The position numbers and the translations under genes are program-made. From the NCBI GenBank assembly GCA_023128035.1, contig JAGMES010000162.1, positions 1 to 9,366 on the forward strand: a DNA stretch of 9,366 nt. Reading direction: 5' to 3'. Origin of the DNA: Halanaerobiales bacterium. Its GTDB lineage: Bacteria; Bacillota_F; Halanaerobiia; DY22613. The notes under the pieces were generated by a model that was not told the origin of the DNA, ran no database searches, and was given only the letters and a program-made list of their open reading frames with translations. Below, piece by piece: positions 1-7,078 of this stretch (the first letter of the stretch is position 1; each line of letters opens with the position of its first letter).

Positions 1-3000
1 ACTAATATAATAGTAGGTTCACCAATAGTCGGTAGAGATAATATAAATTTAAATAATATAGTAGGGATGTTTGTAAATACATTAGCAATGAGTAATTATC
101 CTGAAGGCGAAAAAAGCTTTAATAGCTTTTTAACAGAAGTAAAAGAGAATTCTCTAAAAGCCTATGAAAATCAAGATTATCAGTTTGAAGATTTAGTAGA
201 TCAACTGGGATTAGATAGAGAACTAAGTAGAAATCCATTATTTGACACAATGTTTGTAATGCAAAATATGGATATAAAAGAAGTAGAGTTAGATGATTTA
301 GAGATAAAACCATATAAATTCGCATCTAATATAGCTAAGTTTGATTTGGCAGTAACAGCAGTAGAGGAACAGGAGGAGGTTTTACTCAATATATCATATA
401 GTACTGAATTATTTAAAAAAGAGACTATAGAAAGACTATCAAAACATTATAAAAATGTAATTGATGAAGTAATTGAAAATACGGAAATTAAACTAGCTGA
501 AATTGAAATATTATCAAAAGAGGAACGAGAACAGATACTATATGAATTTAATGATACTAAAGCTAAATATCCAAAAGATGAAACGATACATGTTACATTT
601 GAAGAGCAGGTAGAAAAGAGACCATATAACATAGCTTTAGTATATGAGGATGAGAGATTAACCTATAGAAGATTAAATGAAAAAGCAAATCAACTTGCTA
701 GATTGTTAAGAGAAAAGGGAGTAGGGCCAGAAAAGGTCACTGGAATAATGATAGAGCGTTCCTCAGAAATGATCATAGCCATTTTAGCTATCTTAAAAGC
801 GGGAGGCGCCTATTTACCAATTGACTCTGAATATCCCAAATCAAGAATAGAGTTTATGTTAAAAGATGGCGAAGTTGATATTTTACTAACCGAAAGAAGT
901 CTAATGGAAGAGATGCACTTTGACATAGAAAGTATAGATATAAAAGCTAAAGAACTCTATCAAGGGGACGGTTCGAATTTAAGCAAGATAACTAGTTCAA
1001 ATAATTTAGCATATATAATATATACTTCTGGTTCTACAGGCACACCAAAAGGTGTCATGATCGAACATCGTGGTGTACTAAACTTAAAGGGGTTCTTAAA
1101 AAGAGTCTTTGATGTAACAGAAAAAGATAGAATACTCCAATTCGCTAATATATCTTTTGATGCATCAGTTCAGGAGATATTTTCAGCTGTACTTCATGGC
1201 GCATCATTGTATGTGGTAGCTAAAAATGTAATAGGAAATTATAGTGAATTTGAAAACTTCTTAAATGAAAATGAAATAACAATAGCTTCTTTGATGCCAA
1301 CATATGCAATGGGTCTAAATTATGACAGCATAAAAACAGTAAGGTTATTTATCACTGGAGGTGCTGAATCGAAACAAGAATTAGTTGATAAATGTAGTGG
1401 TAGATCTAACTATATAAATCTATATGGACCAACAGAAGCCACAGTTATAGCAAGTTACTGGAAAGCAGATGGTCTTCATAGATATAGCTCAATTCAGATA
1501 GGTACACCTATAGAAAATACTCAAATCTATATACTAGACAATCATGATAACTTACAACCAATCGGAGCCCCTGGTGAGCTTTGCATAGCTGGAGAGGGTT
1601 TAGCAAGAGGATATCTGAAACGACCAGATTTAACCGTAGAAAAATTTGTGGACAACCCCTTTGGGGAAGGTAAAATGTACCGAACAGGAGATCTGGCTAG
1701 ATTTCTTCCAGATGGAAATATTGAATTTTTAGGAAGAGTAGATTTACAGGTAAAAATAAGGGGCTTTAGAATAGAGTTAGGGGAAATTGAAAATAAACTT
1801 CTAAATAATAAATATATAAAAGATTCAATAGTATTAGCGAAAGAAGATGCAGATGGAAATAAATATTTGGTAGGATATATAGTTGCAGAAAAGAATATGT
1901 CATTATCAGAGCTCAGAAAATTCTTATCAGATGAATTACCTAACTATATGATACCATCTTATTTTGTACAGTTGGATGAATTCCCCCTTAACAAAAGCGG
2001 TAAAGTAGATCGTAAAGTTTTGAATGAAATAGAAGATAGAATCGGTTCCGATACAGATTTTGAGAAACCACGAAATCAAATTGAAGAAGAATTATCGGAA
2101 ATATGGAAAGAAGTATTGGGTGTATATAAAATAAGTATAAATGATAATTTCTTTAATATAGGTGGACATTCTTTAAAGGCAATCTTATTAATAAAAGAGA
2201 TTAACAGAAAATTAAATAAAGTGCTGGCACTAACAGAGATATTTAACGATCCAACTATCAAAGGACTTTCAAAAGCACTTTTAGATTCTTCAGATAGAGT
2301 TAGTTCATTTGATGATAATAATTTGATGTTACTAAGATCAGGCTCTAATCAGAAGAAAAATATTTTCTTTGTACATGATGGAAGTGGTGAGACTGGAAGT
2401 TACGTTGAACTAACTGATCAATTAAAATTTGATGGGAGTGTGTACGGGATAGAGTTTGATGGGTTGAGCCAATATGGCCCTGAAAATATTAGTATAGATA
2501 AGATGTGTAAAAACTATATTAATAAGATTAAAACTGTACAGAAAAATGGTCCCTACTATATTGCTGGTTGGAGTTTAGGTGGTACACTGGCCTTTGAGTT
2601 AGCTAGACAACTAGAAACAATAGGGGATGAGGTTCCATTACTGTTGATGATCGATACTCTTTTAATACATATATCTACTTCACAAGGATATGAATATAGT
2701 GCTGATACTGAAAAAGAATTTGTTAAGACTTTATTTAAAAAAGATAATTTAATAAGTTATCTCGAAGAGGTAAAAAGCTCTGAAGAAGTATGGGAGAAAG
2801 CTATTCATTATGCAGAAGAAAATGCTATTAGTGAATCAGAAGTGAAGGAGAATATGTATTCTACTATTTTACAAATAATACCTGGTTATGGGCGTGATAG
2901 TATAGAAAAATTAATTTATTATATTAATGTTATTAGAACTCTACATCGAGTTAGAAACTTATATATACCATCTAACCCAATCAACTCTACTACCTACTTT

Positions 3001-3168
3001 TTCAAACCAACAGAAGAAAAAAGAGAGAATTTAGAGGAATGGAATAAGTATATAAAACAATCAATTGAGATCGTAGAAGTACCTGGAAATCATTTTTCAG
3101 TTATGAAGTCACCTCATGTAGCTACTTTAGCTGATGAGATTAATAAAATTATTAATAATTGTCTGTAG
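1..3168 (+). CDS. Nonribosomal peptide synthetase, terminal module (C-A-T-TE), 5' partial
   Basis: The reading frame is open from base 1, so the gene starts outside the window; 1055 residues are visible. They begin in the last third of a condensation domain: the GSPIVGR and GMFVNTL motifs (nt 16-81), NQDYQFEDLV and the SRNPL motif. A complete adenylation domain follows, with LTYRRLNEKANQL, YTSGSTGTPKG (1021-1053), FDASV, LYGPTEA (1420-1440), YRTGDLA, the hinge KIRGFRIELGE and NKSGKVDR. The carrier domain has GGHSL, whose Ser (2170-2172) receives phosphopantetheine. The C-terminal thioesterase has GWSLGG (Ser 2572-2574), a candidate Asp in MIDT (2653-2655) and His in GNHF (3091-3093). This module activates one amino acid, joins it to the upstream chain and releases the product by hydrolysis or cyclisation. 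Aligned without gaps to GrsA, the specificity residues read DAQSIGLVIK, which I cannot assign. Arg is mostly AGA and Ile often ATA, unlike the next two genes. Confidence 0.96.
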   Translation, partial: TNIIVGSPIVGRDNINLNNIVGMFVNTLAMSNYPEGEKSFNSFLTEVKENSLKAYENQDYQFEDLVDQLGLDRELSRNPLFDTMFVMQNMDIKEVELDDLEIKPYKFASNIAKFDLAVTAVEEQEEVLLNISYSTELFKKETIERLSKHYKNVIDEVIENTEIKLAEIEILSKEEREQILYEFNDTKAKYPKDETIHVTFEEQVEKRPYNIALVYEDERLTYRRLNEKANQLARLLREKGVGPEKVTGIMIERSSEMIIAILAILKAGGAYLPIDSEYPKSRIEFMLKDGEVDILLTERSLMEEMHFDIESIDIKAKELYQGDGSNLSKITSSNNLAYIIYTSGSTGTPKGVMIEHRGVLNLKGFLKRVFDVTEKDRILQFANISFDASVQEIFSAVLHGASLYVVAKNVIGNYSEFENFLNENEITIASLMPTYAMGLNYDSIKTVRLFITGGAESKQELVDKCSGRSNYINLYGPTEATVIASYWKADGLHRYSSIQIGTPIENTQIYILDNHDNLQPIGAPGELCIAGEGLARGYLKRPDLTVEKFVDNPFGEGKMYRTGDLARFLPDGNIEFLGRVDLQVKIRGFRIELGEIENKLLNNKYIKDSIVLAKEDADGNKYLVGYIVAEKNMSLSELRKFLSDELPNYMIPSYFVQLDEFPLNKSGKVDRKVLNEIEDRIGSDTDFEKPRNQIEEELSEIWKEVLGVYKISINDNFFNIGGHSLKAILLIKEINRKLNKVLALTEIFNDPTIKGLSKALLDSSDRVSSFDDNNLMLLRSGSNQKKNIFFVHDGSGETGSYVELTDQLKFDGSVYGIEFDGLSQYGPENISIDKMCKNYINKIKTVQKNGPYYIAGWSLGGTLAFELARQLETIGDEVPLLLMIDTLLIHISTSQGYEYSADTEKEFVKTLFKKDNLISYLEEVKSSEEVWEKAIHYAEENAISESEVKENMYSTILQIIPGYGRDSIEKLIYYINVIRTLHRVRNLYIPSNPINSTTYFFKPTEEKRENLEEWNKYIKQSIEIVEVPGNHFSVMKSPHVATLADEINKIINNCL

Positions 3169-3173
3169 TAGTT

Positions 3174-3200
3174 GAGCTGGGCCAACTGACCCAGCTCTTT
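3174..3200 (+). terminator. Hairpin after the NRPS gene, probable weak terminator
   Basis: A perfect 8-bp stem GAGCTGGG/CCCAGCTC (3174-3181 and 3190-3197) with an 8-nt loop starts 5 nt after the NRPS stop codon and is followed by only three T before an A run. Position and GC-rich stem fit an intrinsic terminator. The short T tract makes it weak, so some read-through into the dehydrogenase genes is possible. Confidence 0.6.
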
Positions 3201-3226
3201 AAAAACAACATCATATCTTTTATAAT
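3198..3226 (+). promoter_or_regulatory. Candidate sigma-A promoter for the dehydrogenase pair
   Basis: TTTAAA (3198-3203, four of six -35 consensus bases) and a consensus TATAAT (3221-3226) lie exactly 17 bp apart. The -35 box overlaps the T tract of the preceding hairpin. This would give the two dehydrogenase genes a leader of about 65-70 nt and a transcript separate from the NRPS. In such AT-rich DNA some matches arise by chance. Confidence 0.5.
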
Positions 3227-3285
3227 GTAAATAAGTAAAGATTTATTTGATATGATGAATAAAGCCATTATATGGTTATTTTTTG

Positions 3286-3292
3286 AAAGGAG
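3286..3292 (+). promoter_or_regulatory. Ribosome binding site fixing the start at 3300
   Basis: AAAGGAG ends 7 nt before the ATG at 3300. An in-frame ATG at 3252 would add 16 residues, but it lacks a good Shine-Dalgarno sequence and the extension precedes the conserved Rossmann start, so 3300 is preferred. Confidence 0.85.
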
Positions 3293-3299
3293 AAAGATT

Positions 3300-4160
3300 A
3301 TGAAATTTAAGCGCGTAGGTGTAATTGGTGCAGGGACAATGGGAAAAGGGGTAGCAATTGATTTAATACTTCATGGAATAAAGGCAGTATTAGTTGATGT
3401 AGACCAGGAGATTTTAGAGCAGGCTAAAGATGATATTATCGAAAAGACCCGTTTAGCTCCTCTTCTACAAAAATCTGCTCCCAGGTTATCTAAGGAAGAA
3501 ATTCTAAACTATCTTACTTTGACTACTAATATTGAAGATGTGGAAGACTGTGATTTTATTATAGAAAATGTTACTGAAAAGTGGGAAATTAAAAAAGAGG
3601 TTTACCAGAAATTGAATCAAATCTGTGACCAAGATGTACCTTTTGGTGCTAATACTTCTTGTATTTCTATTACAAAGATTGGGAGCTTATTAAATCGGCC
3701 TGACCGGGTAGTGGGTATGCATTTCATGAATCCTGTATTTATGAAATCTGTAGTAGAGGTTATACGCGGTCATCATACTACTTATGATTGTATAGAATTA
3801 GTTAGCGAATTTTTAAGTCAACTTGATAAAAAAGCCATTGTAGTCAATGATTTTCCAGGCTTCGTAGCTAATCGTCTTTCTCATCTATTTATGAATGAAG
3901 CAGCCTGGCTAATTCAGGATGGGGTAGCCACTGCAAAACAGGTTGATGCAATTTTTAAAGAGTGCTACGGGCATAAGATGGGGCCATTAGAGACTGCTGA
4001 TTTGATTGGTCTTGATACAGTAGTTGACTCTCTTAAGGTGCTTTATGAAAATTATCAAGATTCCAAATTCCGCTGTTGTCCATTGCTTAAGAAGATGGTA
4101 GATGCAGGTCTTTTGGGTAAAAAATCTGGTGAAGGATTCTTTAAATACAATAATAGATAA
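3300..4160 (+). CDS. 3-hydroxyacyl-CoA dehydrogenase family protein (FkbK/ZmaG-like)
   Basis: The 286-residue product has the usual length of the 3-hydroxybutyryl-CoA dehydrogenase family. It has an N-terminal NAD-binding Rossmann fold (GAGTMG, residues 10-15), NTSC at 118-121, the catalytic pair His141 (GMHFMNP) and Glu153, FPGFVANR at 186-192 and a helical C-terminal domain with GPLETADLIGLD. Several details (IIENVTE, ANTSC, HFMNPV, ETADLIGLDT) fit, from memory, the carrier-protein-acting branch represented by FkbK and ZmaG better than housekeeping Hbd. That branch oxidises the hydroxyl of glyceryl- or seryl-ACP on the way to hydroxymalonyl- or aminomalonyl-ACP. Context agrees: an NRPS lies upstream and an acyl-CoA dehydrogenase gene starts 32 nt downstream. 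The alternative is a fermentative or fatty-acid Hbd; no thiolase, crotonase or Etf gene is adjacent. Confidence 0.85.
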   Translation: MKFKRVGVIGAGTMGKGVAIDLILHGIKAVLVDVDQEILEQAKDDIIEKTRLAPLLQKSAPRLSKEEILNYLTLTTNIEDVEDCDFIIENVTEKWEIKKEVYQKLNQICDQDVPFGANTSCISITKIGSLLNRPDRVVGMHFMNPVFMKSVVEVIRGHHTTYDCIELVSEFLSQLDKKAIVVNDFPGFVANRLSHLFMNEAAWLIQDGVATAKQVDAIFKECYGHKMGPLETADLIGLDTVVDSLKVLYENYQDSKFRCCPLLKKMVDAGLLGKKSGEGFFKYNNR

Positions 4161-4177
4161 AAGCTATAAGATAATCG

Positions 4178-4184
4178 AAAGGAG
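4178..4184 (+). promoter_or_regulatory. Ribosome binding site for a TTG start
   Basis: AAAGGAG ends 8 nt before TTG at 4193. No in-frame ATG lies close enough to serve, and the family's N-terminal helix begins at once, so TTG is the likely start codon. Confidence 0.8.
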
Positions 4185-4192
4185 ATATTAAC

Positions 4193-5338
4193 TTGAAAAT
4201 ATCATTAAGTGAAAAAGGTCAAAAAATTATTGATGAGATCCGAATTTTCACAGATGAGGAGATTAGACCTAATGCTAAAGGGTTTGATGAAAATCAGGCC
4301 TTACCCCAGGATTTAATAGATAAGTTAGCAGCTAAAGGGTATTTAGGTGCTACAATACCAGCAAAATATGGTGGTCTAGAGCTAGACCCTATAACATATG
4401 GGTTATTTACAGAAGAGATAGGGAAAGTTTGTAGTAATACCAGAGGTTTATTAACGGTGCATGACTCTCTGGTAGGTGAAAGTATTTTAAAATGGGGTAC
4501 AGAGGAACAAAAAGATAAATGGTTGCCTTTAATGGTTAAAGGTAAAAAAATTGGTGCTTTTGCTTTAACAGAGCCCGAAGTTGGTACTGATGCCAAAAGT
4601 GTACAGACAAGCTATAGAAAAGAAGGTAATAATTATGTTATTACTGGTAAGAAAAAGTGGATCTCTTTTGGAGATATAGCTGATTTTTTCCTAGTAATAG
4701 CAAGTAATGATGAAAAAGTTACAGCCTTTTTAGTAGAACGTGAAAGAGGGGTCAAAACTACACCGATTAAAGGTTTATTAGGAGGTCGGGGTTCCCATAT
4801 TGCAGAAGTTGAATTTGATGAAATTGTAGTTCCAGAAGAAAATATATTGGGTAAGGAAGGAACAGGGTTTACCTATGTGGTATCAGCTGCTTTAGACCAT
4901 GGCCGTTATAGTATCGCTTGGGCAGGTGTTGCTATTGCTCAAGGCGCTCTTGAAGCAATGATTAATTATTCAAGAGAACGTTCTCAATTTGGAAAGAAAA
5001 TAAGGTCATTTCAGTTAATCCAGAAAATGATAGCTGATGCGGTGACTGATATCTATGCTGCCCGGTCATTTTGTCTTCGGGCTGGAGAATTGAGAAAATC
5101 CGGTGATTACAACGCTATAACTGAAACCACTATGGCTAAATATTTTGCTTCTAAAGTAGCCATGGGTGTAACAACTAATGCTGTTCAGGTTCATGGTGGA
5201 AACGGTTGTTATAATGAATACCCGGTAGAACGTTTCTTTAGAGAGGCAAAAATTCTTGAAATAATAGAAGGTACCTCCCAGGTATTACAGCAAATTATTG
5301 CAAACTACTGTAGCAAGAAATATCGTCATAGAGGATAA
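4193..5338 (+). CDS. Acyl-CoA dehydrogenase family protein (FkbI/ZmaI-like)
   Basis: The 381-residue flavoprotein has full family length and starts at TTG. The N-terminal helical domain is followed by the FAD/substrate signature FALTEPEVGTDA (123-134), the beta domain with KKWISFGDIAD, RSQFGKK (263-269) in the C-terminal helices, QVHGGNG (332-338) and EIIEGTSQV, where Glu359 sits at the usual catalytic-base position of short-chain members. WISFGDIADFFLV and the REAKILEIIEG stretch resemble FkbI/ZmaI-type enzymes that act on carrier-protein-bound three-carbon units. It lies 32 nt after the dehydrogenase gene with an equally strong Shine-Dalgarno, so the two are probably one operon. Joint role (inference): two successive oxidations giving hydroxymalonyl- or aminomalonyl-ACP. 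The alternative is a butyryl-CoA dehydrogenase. No clear terminator follows; a decarboxylase relic lies just downstream. Confidence 0.87.
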   Translation: MKISLSEKGQKIIDEIRIFTDEEIRPNAKGFDENQALPQDLIDKLAAKGYLGATIPAKYGGLELDPITYGLFTEEIGKVCSNTRGLLTVHDSLVGESILKWGTEEQKDKWLPLMVKGKKIGAFALTEPEVGTDAKSVQTSYRKEGNNYVITGKKKWISFGDIADFFLVIASNDEKVTAFLVERERGVKTTPIKGLLGGRGSHIAEVEFDEIVVPEENILGKEGTGFTYVVSAALDHGRYSIAWAGVAIAQGALEAMINYSRERSQFGKKIRSFQLIQKMIADAVTDIYAARSFCLRAGELRKSGDYNAITETTMAKYFASKVAMGVTTNAVQVHGGNGCYNEYPVERFFREAKILEIIEGTSQVLQQIIANYCSKKYRHRG

Positions 5339-5380
5339 TGAAGAGTCTGAGCCGTCATTAGATTTATGATTGAAAACTAA

Positions 5381-5575
5381 AATAAAAGATCTATCCAGCA
5401 TAAATGGCCACATTTAAATGATAATAATAAATATTCTAAAGATGAAATAGGAGAAAGCTATTGGGGTTATGTTGTTTCGATGGGCAATACAGAAGGAAAT
5501 ATGTATGGCTTACGAAATGCACGAGATTATTTGGCAGGTAAAATTTTACTGCTTGATCCTGATGTCATTGACTAA
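5381..5575 (+). pseudogene. PLP-dependent decarboxylase (histidine decarboxylase-like) fragment
   Basis: Between stop codons at 5378-5380 and 5573-5575 one frame (codons from 5381) encodes 64 residues containing KWPH, SYWGYVVSMGNTEGNMYGL and RNARDYLAGK. This is the well-known internal segment of group II PLP decarboxylases of the histidine-decarboxylase type (ESYWGYV..GSTEGN.YGL..ARDYL). Those enzymes are usually around 400 residues. The N-terminal part, the PLP-lysine region and the C-terminal half are all missing, and no start codon with a Shine-Dalgarno precedes the conserved part, so this is a relic. It lies about 40 nt after the acyl-CoA dehydrogenase stop in the same direction and may once have been the third gene of that operon, supplying an amine building block or decarboxylating an intermediate. 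Confidence 0.75.
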
Positions 5576-5590
5576 ACTTCAGAAAACGCA

Positions 5591-5620
5591 AAACCCCTTA
5601 AGTTTAAGTTTGAGGGGTTT
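5591..5620 (+). other. Long hairpin, possible bidirectional terminator
   Basis: AAACCCCTTAAG (5591-5602) pairs with TTTGAGGGGTTT (5609-5620) over 12 bp with two G-T wobbles and a 6-nt loop. It lies 15 nt after the stop of the decarboxylase relic and just before the group II intron remnant. It could be a weak terminator on either strand (T runs are short) or a remnant of intron domain IV. Confidence 0.5.
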
Positions 5621-5633
5621 AACCGTTAGACAG

Positions 5634-5700
5634 TGGATGAACTTCCGTATGCTGAAAGGTATGTACTGTGGTGTGGTAGTGTCTGGGTAGGGGCGAATGA
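5634..5700 (+). mobile_element. Degenerate 3' end of a group II intron (domain V)
   Basis: A 34-nt stretch (5640-5673) folds like group II intron domain V. The lower stem is 5642-5649 with 5664-5671, the 2-nt bulge TG is at 5662-5663, the upper stem is 5650-5653 with 5658-5661, and the tetraloop is GAAA (5654-5657). The sequence GGATGAAC..CCGTAT..GAAAGGTA and the following GTGGTGTGG resemble, from memory, the conserved 3' end of common bacterial retrointrons. The lower stem has two mismatches and the catalytic-triad position reads TTC rather than CGC or AGC, so it should be inactive. No reverse transcriptase or domains I-III are present; only about 60 nt separate it from the decarboxylase relic. 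Domain VI and the exact 3' exon border were not located. Confidence 0.6.
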
Positions 5701-6163
5701 TGTGAACTTAAATTTCGATAATTTTGTAATTTTTTACCAACACGAAGCAGGTGTTAAAGGGGTGAAGGTAGAAATATTAAGTAGTAATTTAACGATTCTT
5801 AGGAGTAATGGGTTTAGAGGTAAAGAATTAATAATTATAGAGTTTTATGGATTAATAAAAATTTTTCTAGTGAGCGAGAAAAACGGAATATACAAAATAC
5901 GCATAAGAATGCGTGTAGATTGAACTAGGATGGTGGAATACTATTGGAAATTTAGTTCAGATATGAAGGGAGGTTGAAGGATTAGGGGTAAATAAGGACT
6001 GATATAAGTTGTTCTGCGAAATGCAAAATGATTTTGTGATTACGAAAGAAGACAGGCAAAACTAAATTCAATTATATCAAGTTTGGATCGTTTTCAGATA
6101 TAAGCAATACTATCTGTGCGATGAGACTATTCCTATTATTCAGAAAATTTCAAGGGGGTTTTT
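5701..6163. other. Intergenic stretch without a recognisable gene
   Basis: No convincing protein is seen on either strand. A short frame from 5633 to 5923 spans the intron remnant and has no plausible Shine-Dalgarno or family motif, so it is judged non-coding. Small inverted repeats are present: ACGCAT/ATGCGT at 5899-5914 and CAGATA/TATCTG at 6095-6116. The last bases hold the Shine-Dalgarno AAGGGGG (6152-6158) of the next gene. The stretch probably consists of decayed remnants. Confidence 0.6.
6009..6024 (+). repeat. Short dispersed repeat TTGTTCTGCGAAATGC, copy 1
   Basis: This 16-mer recurs with one mismatch at 7021-7036 and, with one mismatch on the other strand, at 7726-7741, where it forms the border of a palindromic element. 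It may be the remnant end of such an element. Confidence 0.45.
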
Positions 6164-6958
6164 ATGATTGAATATTTATATCATTATACAAGTATAGAAA
6201 ATTTGGCGTTGATATTGAAGTATCGAAAAATACGCTTTACTAGCTTAAATAGAGTTGATGACCTAGAAGAGGTTATCACAAATGATTATGGAGATCTAGG
6301 TCGTTTTTGCTTTGTTAGTTGTTGGACTGATTATCCGGTAGAATCTATTCCTTTATGGCATATGTACACACCAGATATGAAAGGAGTTAGAATTAGACTT
6401 CCCATTTATCCCTTTAAACTGTATGTTATTAAAAAAGGTCGATATCATTGCAGCGAAGATATAGAAAGTTATATTAATTTTGAAGACCATTACAAAAATA
6501 ATAGTTATGTTATTAATCCTCCTTTTAAAGACATTCTCAATCAAATAGAATATACTGATGATTTAAATCTTCTAAATCCAAAAGTTTTTTATACCGAGAT
6601 AAATAGGGAGACAAAAGCTACAACGCAAACTATAATGCTAGCCCCATTAGGAAAGTATAAACGAACTGTATGGCAATTTCAGAAAGAATGGCGGTATAGA
6701 ATTATAATTTGTCCGTGGAAACTAACAGAACTCGCAGCATCAACAACTCAAGAGCACCAAGAAATATTTAGTAGGTTAAAGTCTAATACTCTTCCTTTCG
6801 ATACATATGATTTAGATCTAGATCCTGAAAAAATAAAGGATATGGAAGTTGTAATTGGACCCAAAGCAACAGAATCAGAAGAAATAATTATTAACTCATT
6901 GATTCAGCAGTATAACCCAACTGCTATTGTCAAAAAAAGTAATTTAACTTTACGATAG
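6164..6958 (+). CDS. DUF2971 family protein
   Basis: The 264-residue protein starts at ATG with AAGGGGG 5 nt upstream. It has the layout I know from DUF2971: an N-terminal LYHYTSIENLALIL (5-18), the loop RFTSLNRVDDLEE (24-36), FVSCWT (50-55), SIPLWHMY (61-68), WQFQKEWRYRI (170-180) and a C-terminal MEVVIGPKA (227-235). There are no membrane segments or signal peptide. The family has no established function. The His7-Tyr-Thr motif near the N terminus and the Glu175 in QKEWRY recall the H...E spacing of some ADP-ribosyltransferase folds such as DarT or Tpt1; this is speculation. It stands alone, with decayed DNA upstream and a glycosylase-like gene 120 nt downstream, in a region that also holds a toxin-antitoxin pair, so a defence or toxin role is possible. 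Confidence 0.8.
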   Translation: MIEYLYHYTSIENLALILKYRKIRFTSLNRVDDLEEVITNDYGDLGRFCFVSCWTDYPVESIPLWHMYTPDMKGVRIRLPIYPFKLYVIKKGRYHCSEDIESYINFEDHYKNNSYVINPPFKDILNQIEYTDDLNLLNPKVFYTEINRETKATTQTIMLAPLGKYKRTVWQFQKEWRYRIIICPWKLTELAASTTQEHQEIFSRLKSNTLPFDTYDLDLDPEKIKDMEVVIGPKATESEEIIINSLIQQYNPTAIVKKSNLTLR

Positions 6959-7020
6959 TCTTTAAAAAGCTGAAAGAATTTGATTATGTTATAGTACCCA
7001 ATTCACAGATCATCTCGAAT

Positions 7021-7036
7021 TTGTTCAGCGAAATGC
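7021..7036 (+). repeat. Short dispersed repeat TTGTTCAGCGAAATGC, copy 2
   Basis: Fifteen of 16 bases match copy 1 at 6009-6024. It lies in the 120-nt gap before the glycosylase-like gene, 42 nt upstream of its start codon. Confidence 0.4.
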
Positions 7037-7078
7037 CAAGAAAGTTATTCTTAAAAATAAAATGTGAGGGGATTTATC

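Noticed and set aside
3252..3299. Longer N terminus for the 3-hydroxyacyl-CoA dehydrogenase
   Set aside because: The extension is not conserved and lacks a good ribosome binding site, while ATG 3300 has AAAGGAG at ideal spacing.
4294..4596. 100-codon frame on the minus strand inside the acyl-CoA dehydrogenase gene
   Set aside because: Antisense shadow of a strongly supported coding region, with no motif.
5469..5690. 73-codon frame beginning near the decarboxylase relic
   Set aside because: It reads the decarboxylase segment out of frame and the intron remnant; no family motif and no convincing ribosome binding site.
5633..5923. 96-codon frame starting in the intron domain V remnant
   Set aside because: Its first part is structural RNA-like sequence, no Shine-Dalgarno precedes it, and the protein matches nothing I know.
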